A DNA stretch of 64,000 nt from Dactylellina haptotyla. Lineage: Eukaryota; Ascomycota; Orbiliomycetes; Orbiliales; Orbiliaceae. The stretch lies in contig CM062388.1 in assembly GCA_031310005.1 (NCBI GenBank), positions 1,488,001 through 1,552,000 on the forward strand. The letters run 5' to 3'. Shown piece by piece: positions 50,608 through 61,072 of the stretch. The translations under genes were made by a program, and so were the position numbers. The notes below the pieces were generated by a model. That model did no database searches. It worked only from the letters and a program-made list of their open reading frames with translations, and was not told where the DNA came from. Each line of letters begins with the position of its first letter. Position 1 is the first letter of the stretch.

Positions 50608-51066
50608 TGTTACACTTCGTACGCTACCCAATATAACAATACGAATATATAATATTAAAATATGTAAAACTCTCTTTTTACTTAGGATACCTAAGTCTCT
50701 TAATAAAAAGTATATATAAAATTATAAAATATCAAAAATAATTTACCTAAAGTATATAATAATAATAAAATAAAGATAATTAAATATTAAATTATATTTA
50801 AATTAATTAATAAAAATAAAAACTATTTTATTAGTTTTAATAATAGTCTTATATATATAATAATTATAAAATATTTTTTTAAATATTCATTTTTCTCATA
50901 TGTTTATATAAATAAAATATATAAATAAATAAATTTTATTTATTTCTTATATTATTTATTTAAACCAAAAAATAAATAAATAAATAATTATATTATACCA
51001 TAATATAATATACTAAACAAATAAGTAAACCTTTTAAATAAATATATTAAAAATAATATATATTTA
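50608..51066 (-). repeat. Truncated LTR of the gypsy-like family
   Basis: Starts TGTTACACTTCGTACGCTAC and follows the LTR of copy B through AATAATATATATTTA. There it is cut by the left LTR of copy B at 51,067. So copy B landed inside an existing LTR. Confidence 0.7.
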
Positions 51067-51559
51067 TGTTACACTTTGTACGCTACCCAATGTAACAATA
51101 CAAATATGCAATACTAAGATGTGCAAAACTTTTTTTCTACCTAAATTTCTTAGTAAAAAATATATATAGAACTATAAAATATCAAAGATAGTTTGTTTAA
51201 AATATATAACAACAATAAAATAAAGATAACTAAATACTAAATTATATTTAAATTAATTAATAAAAATAAAAACACTTTATTAGTTTTAAAAATAGTCTTA
51301 TATATAAGAATGGTTTAATATATTTATAATAAATTGTAGATTATAGTGGATTATAATTCATAATTTATAATCTATAGTGAGTAATAATTTATAAAATATA
51401 TTATATTATAATCCAAAATACTGAATAAATAGGTGGGCTTTATAATTAAACATATTAAAAATAATATATATTTATAAATATAAAATATGATAGTAAAACT
51501 TAAAACAATATAGCGTAAAATAAAATAAATATTTATATTAAGATTTATAATTTATAATA
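51067..51559 (-). repeat. Copy B 3' LTR
   Basis: Matches 59,059-59,567. It is more mutated at its outer element end: AAGATTTATAATTTATAATA here against AAGACTCGTGGTCTGTGACA in the other LTR, all C-to-T or G-to-A. Confidence 0.8.
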
Positions 51560-54500
51560 TTATTTTTTTTTAGAATAAGCTTTTATATAAGTAGTTTTTT
51601 TAAAATCTAAAATTCTATATAAACGATAATAGTTAAATATATAGTAGTATACTTTTATTATTTTGTATAAGAATTCAATCTTATATATTATTAATTTCTA
51701 TATTAAAATTAGATTTATATAAAATAATAGTTTATATTGTAGTATAGGGTTTGTTTTTAAATAAATACTTATATAATTATATATGTATAAAAATATAATA
51801 GTTAAATTAAAGTAGTAAAATAAAATTTAAATTATAAAATATTTTTATAAATATAAATAATTAATATATTTTTAAAATAATAATATTAATAGATTGTTAT
51901 ATAAAATTATTAATTAAATAGTGTTAAGATTAGGTTTATTATATTAAAATATAAAAAAAGTTTTAAATAGTTTATAAATTTTATAAAAATATAATTTTTT
52001 TATATAATAAAATCTTTTAATAAAAATATTTATTATAATTATAATTATATTTAAAAATAATTAATAAATTTTATAATTTTTATATTATTAATAAAACTAA
52101 TTATTTTATAATAAATTATATTCTTTAATAATTAGATTAAAAATAGGTGGAATTATATAAAATAAAAAATATTTAAATTTTATTATTTATTAAAATAATT
52201 TAAGTTTAAACAAAAATAATGTATTTATAAAAAAAAATGGATTTAATAAATAAAAAAGTAAAATCGGCTTTTAAAAAAAAAAAATCTATTATTAAAAAAT
52301 AAAAAGGTTTTGAATAACTTTAAAAATTAAACCTAGAGTTATTATTAAATAACATTAATTTTTAACAACTTTTAAATAATAATATTATTTTTTTTGAATA
52401 AAAAATCAAACAAATATAATGTATAAACCAAATTTCTTAAGTATAATCGATTTAAAAAAATTCAAATTTTCCTTATTTGATTATATTTAAATATATTAAA
52501 TATTATATAATTTTTTTAGATTTTTTTTTAAATTATTTATTTGAAAATTTTGATATTTTTTTCTAAAAATAATCTTAAATTAACTCTAGAAAGATATTGC
52601 CCTCTAATTCCCATAAATTATTTTGTGGTTTATAAGATAATAATTATTTAATTAAATATTTATTATTTTTATTAAATTTATTAAATATTCTTGTAATTTT
52701 ATATTTTATATAATCTTTATATTTTAATTTTTTATCTTTTAAGTCTTCTTTTAAATTTAAAAAAATTAATTCTAAAAATAAAATATGGAAAGATTGATAG
52801 ATTTTAATAAATCCTAAAATTTTGAGTTTAAAAATATTATTATTAAATTTTTTAATAATAGTAAAAGGTTTATATTTTTAATAATCCAATTTTTATTTTA
52901 TTATTTTTTATTTAATATATTTAATAAATAAATATGTTTTATTTTCTTTCTTTAAAAAAGTACTTCCATATATTACTAATTATAATAATATAATATGTGT
53001 TTTGTTATAAATTAAAAATCTTTTCAAATTATTATAAAAATTTTTATATTCTTTATATATTTATATTCTTTATATATTTTTTTATTTTAGGATAATTTTC
53101 TTAAATATTATAAAGGTAGTATTATAGTAGAATTCTATTCTTTAAATACTTTATAAGATATATATTTAATAAATAAATATTTAAATATATTATAAATAAA
53201 TTTAAAATATAATAATAATTTAATTTAATTATTCTATACTATATTAAAAAAACTTTAATTATATTTTAATAATTTAAATAATTTATTTTATAGTTTTATT
53301 TATCTAAGTACATTTTTACTAATAATGTTAATTTTAATATTTATCTAATTTTTAATTGAGTTTTAAAATTTATTAATAAATAATATATTTTTATTATAGA
53401 TATATTTAAATTATAATTTATATTAATTAAAAATTTATTTATTATAAATTTATTTAAATTTAATTATAAATTATTTAAAATTTTATGGTTTTAAAATTAT
53501 TACCTTATTAAATTTATAAATAATAATTAAAACTTTATTATAAATAATATTTATAAAAGGTTTTTAAAAATATTTTTATATAAAATTATATAAAATAACT
53601 TAAAATAATTTTGAGGTATATTATAAAATTATAATTTTTATAGGTAAATATTGATTAAATTTATTTTAATAATATATATTGTAAGTTTTGATATATTATT
53701 TAATATATTATTATATTTAAAGTTAAAAGTAAGATTTAATTATAAGTTTTAAATATATTTGGTTTTTAAGTATTTATAGATTAGTATATTATAATATTAT
53801 TTGATAAATTATTATTAAAATTTTTAGTAAAATATAAAAAAATTTTTAAAAAGATAAATTCTTTATTATAAAATAATTTAAGGTATTAAAGTTTTTAATA
53901 ATATTCTTTTATAATAGAATATTTATTATAGTTTTATTTAAAATCTTTTACAAATTAGTTTTTTAAAATATAGAAAATAAAATTAAAAATTTTATTAACT
54001 AAAATAATTATATATTATTTTTTTAAAATAACTTTTTATTAAATTATACTCTAACTATTAAATATTGGTTTAAAATTTTCTTTTTTTATAATATATAATT
54101 CTTATATTATATTAATTAATAAATTTTTATTAATAAACTTATTATTTGCTAAGATCTTTTAAAATAAAAATAAATAAAATTTTTATAATTTAAATATATT
54201 ATAAAAGTTTTTATTTAAAATATACTTTTATATTTTATAAATTTAAATAATAGTTATCATTTCTTTATTATAAATAGGATATTATAATTTAATAGTGTTA
54301 AATTTATAAAAAGGTAGGTAATAAAGTATTATTTTTAAATTAATTATAATTAATATAAATAAACTTTTAGTATAGTATTAAAAACATTTATTTTAATTTT
54401 AATAAATAAATTAAAATTATATAATTTAAAAATAGGTTAAAAAATAATTTTTAAATATATTAAAAATGTATATTTAATTAAAAATTATTTTAAAATATAT

Positions 54501-54791
54501 TTTAATTTTGTTAATTTTAAAAAATAATAAATATATAATTATATTATTTAATAAATTATTGATAATAATTGTAGAGTTTTAAAAAACTTAAATATTTTTA
54601 ATATTTTAAAATTATAATTATTTTTAAATAATATTAATTTTTAAAATTTATTTTAATTTTTAAATTATAACTATAGTTTTAAAAATTTATATTTTATAAT
54701 TTTAAATTCTATTTTTTAATTTAATTTTAAAATTATATTTATTTAATACTTTAAAAATAATTATAACATATTATTAATATTCTTCAAAATT

Positions 54792-54827
54792 TTTACTATA
54801 AATCAATATATTATCTAAATAAATAAT
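54792..54827 (-). other. Reverse-transcriptase catalytic core of copy B
   Basis: Twelve codons on the minus strand read IIYLDNILIYSK. In gypsy-type polymerases this is the palm-domain metal-binding motif with two Asp; the second is Asn here, as expected from a G-to-A change. Confidence 0.85.
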
Positions 54828-57800
54828 ATATATTTTATTAATATAATCTTTTAATATATAATTTATAAAAATTTAAAAAATATTAAAATATTAATTAATT
54901 TTATAAATATAATTAAATATTTAAATAAATTATAATAATATTTAAATACTATTTTCCAAATATCCTTTAAAATAATTCGTAGATTATAATAAATAATAAT
55001 AATATTGAGTTTAATAAAGCGAATAATTTTAATTAATTAATTTAAAAATTTGTTAAAATTTGTTGATTTAAGACAAATTATTACAATCTTTAATTATAAT
55101 AATATTAAAATTTTAATAATTAATATAGATTTATAATTTTCTATTTTTTTAAAAATAAAAAAAATTAGATATTTTATAAAAGACTTTAAAAAATGAATAT
55201 ATTCTTTTTATAGATTTTTTTTAATATATTCCTTAAATATTTTAAATTCTTTTTTTATATAAATATAAATGAGTAGGAATTTAAATATAATTTTTTTTTA
55301 TAATAATATTTTGTAAATAAATTTATTAAATAATAATAATATATTTTTATTTTTGATTTTTTTAAAAATTTAAATTTATTTAGGAATTTATTTTAAAACT
55401 TTAGAGGGTAGAATATTTTTGATGATTTTTTTAATAGTTTTAATAATGTTTTTGGTTTTAAACCATATTTATTTAAGAATATTAAATTTATTATAGGAAT
55501 AGTAGTAGATTTTTTTATTAGAGAGGTGTTTTGTGAGTTGTAAATAAATTTTTTTTAATTATTTATAAATTACTTATTAAATTTAATATAGGTTTTGTTA
55601 ATATTTATAATAAATGAATTTAATTATTTTATTTTTAAAGTTTATAATTAGATTATAATCTTTTAATTAGTTATAGTTTAAAATAAGATTATTATTAATA
55701 AAGTTAAGAATATTGATAATTTATTTTTTAAAATGTTTATTAATAATAAAAATAATGTTGGTTTTGTATTTAATTATTTTAAAGAATTTTTTTAATAATA
55801 ATATTATATATAATATTTTAAATTATATAAAAAAATTATATTTTTAATATATTTTTAAAATATATATAGTTTCTATTTTACTATTTATAAAAATTTATAT
55901 AAAATTTTTATTAATAATATAAAATATTTAAAAATATTATTTTTAATTTAATTAAAAATTTTATTAATTTTTTTTAATAAAATTAGAGTTGGATAATTTA
56001 GTGTATATTATTATTTAAAATTTTTAATTTAAAATATTGTGTTATTTAATGTTGTTAAATTTTGTATTATTAGTTCTATTTTTAAAAATTAGATAATATA
56101 CTATTATAATTAAAATATTTTATTAATAATTTTAGATATAGAGTTTTAAATCTTTTTATAATAAAATTATTATTTATAATTTAAATAACTTTTATAAATA
56201 TATAATCTTAGAAGCTTTTCTAATATATTATAAAAATAATATTAATTTATTCTTATATATAATTAATATAAATATATAAATTTTATTATAAAAATAATAA
56301 TTAAAAATTTTAATTTACAAAGTTAATATTTTCTTTCTTTTTTTAATTTTATAATATTAATTTTTAATATTATTTTAATAATATTATAGTTTTTATATAA
56401 AATTAGTATATTTTATAATTTTATATTAGTTTAATTTCATAATGGTGAGTATTGTGAGATATATAATTTATTAATAAAATTTATAAAAACTTTTTTATTA
56501 TTTTTATATATTTATAATTAAAAGTAATTACTTAATCTATATAATCTTAGTATATAAATTTAGTTAAATTTATATTAAGATATTTATATAATTAGTATTA
56601 ATATATTTTATATAATTTTATATATTGATTAATGAATTAAAACTAACTTTTATTATTATTAATATAAAGTATTAAATAACTATATTCTATAAATCTAATA
56701 TTAAATAAGGTAAATTATTTAAAATATTAATTTTTAATATTTAAATATAATGTTTTTATAATTTTTATTAGTTTTAATATTTAATCTTTAAAATTTTATT
56801 TAATAGAAAATTCAATTTTTAATAATTAAATAATATCATTAATTATTAAAAATTAATAATCCTTCCTAAATTAATTTTTTATATAATAGTTGATAAGAGA
56901 GTATTATATAACTTTATAATTTTTATAAATAAATTTTAAATTTATATTAATATATAATTTTTAAAATCTATTATAAATAAATTTCTTTTAAATCTTATAT
57001 TCTTTTATAAATTATTTAAAAATCTTAAATAAATTATAAATATATAGTTTCTTTTAGGAGAGATTTTCCATTTAAAATGATATTCTTTATAATAAATTTA
57101 ATATTATTTTTTATTAAATATTTTTAATTTTTATTTTTAAAAATATATATTTTAAATAAGGTGATAAATGGAGTAAAAATTCAAATTCTTTTAATATAAC
57201 TAGAATTTGAGAAATAATTAGGTTAGTATTAAAATATCTTTTTATTAATTTAATAAAATATAATATTGAGTTAACATTCTTTTAAGGTTTTTTAAATTAT
57301 TAATAATTATTTTTATATTTTTAATATATTTATTATAACTTTTTAATTTCTTTTATAATTATATTATTTTATAATATTTTTAATTAATTATTTTAACATT
57401 TTTAAATATTGATTGGTTAGATAATTTCACTTAATATATCCTTTCTTATTATATTAGTAATATATTAGTTTATTGGATTTCAAGGAATAATTCCTAAATT
57501 ATTAATTTTAATTTTAAATCTTTCCTAATTCTATAAGAGATAATTTAAAATATTTTTTAAAATTTAATTATTTTATTTTATTATTATTAGTTATTTAATT
57601 TTTAATAATTATTCTAAAAGATATATAGAGGATTATTTTAATTTTAAAATAATCAATTTTAATTTATTAAAAAATAATTTCTAAGATTATAAAATAATTA
57701 ATTTCTTTAATTATTATTATAAAGTCTAAGTTGATTATTTTATTGGTTTAAGTAATTTTCTTAAAGGTTAGAAATTAATTATAATTATTATAATTTTATA

Positions 57801-59058
57801 AGATGTTTACTTTATATTTTTAGAAATAATTATTATTAATTTTATAATTAAATCTTTAATTATATAGTATTAAATTTTTAGATTGTATATAATCATCTTA
57901 ATAATTTCTATTTTTATATAAGTTTCAATCCTTTTAATATAATAGATTAATTATTTTACTATATATTTAATTATAAAAATATAAATATTAATAATCTGAA
58001 AATATTTTAATAAATTTAATTTATCATAAATTTTAAATAATATAAAAAGTTTTTAATTTTATCTTAATATTCATAAAAAATCCTTTAATAAAATATAAAT
58101 AATTAATAAAAATTTAAATAATATAATTGTTATTAATTTTCCATTTTATTTTTCTATTTTTTTCGTATTATATAAAATAAAAATTATAAATATAGAAAAT
58201 AATTTTAATAAAACATAAAAAAAAATTTTATCATATCACTTCTAAACTATTAATATCAAAAATAAAAATAATAACAACATTAAATAAATTAATCAAATTT
58301 ATATAATAAGCCATCAAATTTATTAAAATTTAATACTTTTACTTTTTATAATAAATAAAAATTAAAATAAATTAATAAAATTTATTAAAAATTATTAAAA
58401 TTATTAAAATATTCTTTATTATTATTATTAAAATTTTATTAAAATCTTTAAATTTCTAAAATCAGAAATTAATTAATAATAAAATCTATTCTTATTTAAT
58501 ATAAAACAAAAATAAATCTTATTTAATCCTTAATTAAATTTTAAAATAATAAATATTATTTTTCTTCCAATTATTTTAAATATATCTTATATATTTTTAT
58601 AAATTTCAATAATTATTTAAATTATAATAACCATTTTTAAATTTTTTAAAATTTTATAACTATTTTTAAATTTTATAAATATTTATTATTATTTAAAATA
58701 ATAATTTCTATTAAACTATTAATAACTTTACTAAATATATATAATTCTTTTCCTATATTTGTATAATAGTATTAAAATAAATTTTATTATTAATAATCAA
58801 AATTTTATTTTTATTTTTAAATAAATTAGTTTTAAAAATTAATAAAAGTAAAAGTAATACTTTTTTTATTTTCTTAAATATAAAAATATTTAATTAATTT
58901 TATAAAATTTAATTTTTAATTTATTTATTTAAATATTATATAAATAAGAATAATCATTTTCTTTATTTATAATTTTATTTTTAAAATTATAAAATCTTCT
59001 AAATTAAAAAATACTATTATATATATATTCTTCTTAATTTAAAAATAATTAATTAAAG

Positions 59059-59567
59059 TATTATATTTTATATACTATTTAATATAATAATACAAATATG
59101 TAATATTAAAATATATAAAAAATTTTTTTTACTTAGAATATTTAAATCTTTTAGTAAAAAATATATATAAAATTATAAAATATTAAAAATAGTTTATTTA
59201 AAATATGTAATAATAATAAAATAAAGATAATTAAATATATTAAATTATATTTAAATTAATTAATAAAGATAAGAATATTTTATTAGTTCTAAAGATAATT
59301 TTATATATAGAAATAATTTAATATATTTATAATAGATTATAAATTATAGTAAATTATAATTTATAACTTATAATCTATAATAAATAATAATTTATAAGAT
59401 ATATTATATTATAGTTTAGGGTATTAAATAGGTAGGTGGGCTTTGTAGTTAAATATATTAAGAATAATATATATTTGTAAATATAAAGTGTAATAATAAA
59501 AAATAGAATAATATAATACAAAGTGAGGTATAGGTATTTGTACTGTTAAGACTCGTGGTCTGTGACA
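59059..59567 (-). repeat. Copy B 5' LTR
   Basis: About 509 bp. It ends on the plus strand at ACTCGTGGTCTGTGACA (59,551-59,567), the least mutated end of this LTR family in the window. Confidence 0.8.
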
Positions 59568-59621
59568 ATATATATATTTATAAAATGGATTTAATATATT
59601 ATAATTTTAAATTATTAAACA

Positions 59622-59672
59622 TTAATCTCATACCTATATACGATTAGTGATACTGCTATAGCTGAAGCTCTA
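59622..59672 (+). repeat. Repeat inverted at 63,567-63,622
   Basis: CTCATACCTATATACGATTA then GTGATACTGCTATAGCTGAA. The minus strand of 63,567-63,622 reads CTTATACCTACATATAATCA then GTGATACTGCTATAGCTGAA. Similarity continues toward 59,568 (ATATATATATTTATAAAAT). Both are fragments of the same element in opposite orientation. Confidence 0.75.
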
Positions 59673-59905
59673 ACAAATATAAATTAATTTAATTTAATGA
59701 TATAACAATTAACAAAAATATAAAATAAGATATGGAATAATAATTAAAAAAATAGATAATAAAGTTTTTAATAAAATTTTCAATTTTTAACTTTAATAAA
59801 TGGAAATAGCTCAAATTACCATATAAAATTTAAAATCATTCAATACTACCAATTATTACTACATATAAATAATTAATATAAAATTCTAAAGATGTTTATT
59901 TAAGA

Positions 59906-59994
59906 AGGCACTGGGCCAAATGTGCTTAAGTAGCCGTTCGCTGAGCAACGCCGAGCGAGCCACTGGCAGGCAACATAAAAGGGCGACAGTGCCT
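59906..59994. repeat. G+C-rich foldback island (AGGCACTG...CAGTGCCT)
   Basis: An 89-bp patch of normal composition in the A+T block, bounded by AGGCACTG (59,906-59,913) and CAGTGCCT (59,987-59,994). Its interior is rich in CGAGCG/CGCTGAGC words. Too short to classify. Confidence 0.5.
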
Positions 59995-60130
59995 GCAGTC
60001 CACAAAAATAATTTAAAAAATATAAAGGAATTTATTGATATTTATGAATAGGCATATTAAATTTAATGTTTTTCCCTATTTTTTTTTATATAAAACCAAT
60101 TTAATTACAATATTTTTTATTTATTTTTTA

Positions 60131-60382
60131 TAGGGGTTGCCCGCGGGCCCGGAAAATGGACTCCGAATGGGTTCTTAGTATATATACAATTAAATAACAC
60201 AACTAAAAAAATTAATATAAATTTAAATATTTAATATTTTTTAAATTTTCTTTTATAATTTAAATCATTCTGTTTTTTTATATTATATATTAAATTTTAT
60301 TTAGTTTTAAATAAATATTCGTAAAAATAATTTTTATTAGGGCGTCTCCTAAATAGGAAGTTGAGCCCATTGGCAACCCCTA
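60131..60382 (+). mobile_element. hAT-like MITE, copy 3, with 8-bp target duplication
   Basis: 252 bp with ends TAGGGGTTGCCCGCGGGCCC and GAGCCCATTGGCAACCCCTA. Flanked by ATTTTTTA on both sides (60,123-60,130 and 60,383-60,390). Same orientation as copy 2. Confidence 0.88.
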
Positions 60383-60544
60383 ATTTTTTATATATATTAT
60401 AAATATTTATAATTTATTTTTATCCTTTTTTATTTATTTAATAAAATTTTATATTATATTTTATAATAATTATTATAATTAATTAACTAGATTATATTTT
60501 ACTATTTAAATAACTTATTTATCTATTATAGATTATATTTTATA

Positions 60545-61072
60545 AACTAATTGTATAGGTCTTGACAGTATAAATATTTGTATTTTGCTTTGCGTTGTAT
60601 TATTCTGAGTTCTATTACTATATTTTATATTTGTAAACATATATTATTTATAATATATTTGATTGTGAATGGTATTTACCTATTTTGTACTTTTATTTAT
60701 AATATAATATATTATTTATATAATCATATATAAAAATATGAATAAATAAATATTAGTATTTACATAATTATATAATTATATATTTATATATAAATATATA
60801 AATATTTATTTTTAAAGTATATTTATATATATATAAAATTATTATTAAAATTAATAAAATAATTTCTATCTTTATTAATTAATTTAAATATAATTTAATA
60901 TTTAATTATTTTTATTATTATTATATATTTTAAGCGAGCTATTTTCAATACCTCATAATTATATATATATTTTTTATTAAAAAATTTAAATATCCTAAAT
61001 AAAAAAAAAAATTTATATATCTTAATATTATATATTTATATTATTATATTAAATAATGTATAAAATATAATA
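60545..61072 (+). repeat. 5' LTR of gypsy-like copy C (opposite orientation)
   Basis: The reverse complement matches the copy B LTR (ends equivalent to TGTTACAC near 61,072 and to AAGACTCGTGG near 60,560). It also shares the LTR's AATTATATTTAAATTAATTA core. The outer limit is uncertain by about 15 bp. Confidence 0.65.

Larger units (their letters stand above)
51067..59567 (-). mobile_element. Ty3/gypsy-like LTR retrotransposon, copy B (near full length, RIP-mutated)
   Basis: About 8.5 kb with LTRs at 51,067-51,559 and 59,059-59,567. In element orientation the LTR starts TGTCACAGACCACGAGTCTT and ends GAAGTGTAACA. The minus strand from about 54,850 reads LKDYINKIYIIYLDNILIYS and then KNFEE; the YLDDILIYS core is the gypsy reverse-transcriptase active site with one Asp now Asn. 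KYNFKIKLK downstream also fits. Stops and frameshifts elsewhere make it dead. Flanks ATTTA and ATATA do not match exactly, so a 5-bp target duplication is not proven. Confidence 0.82.
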
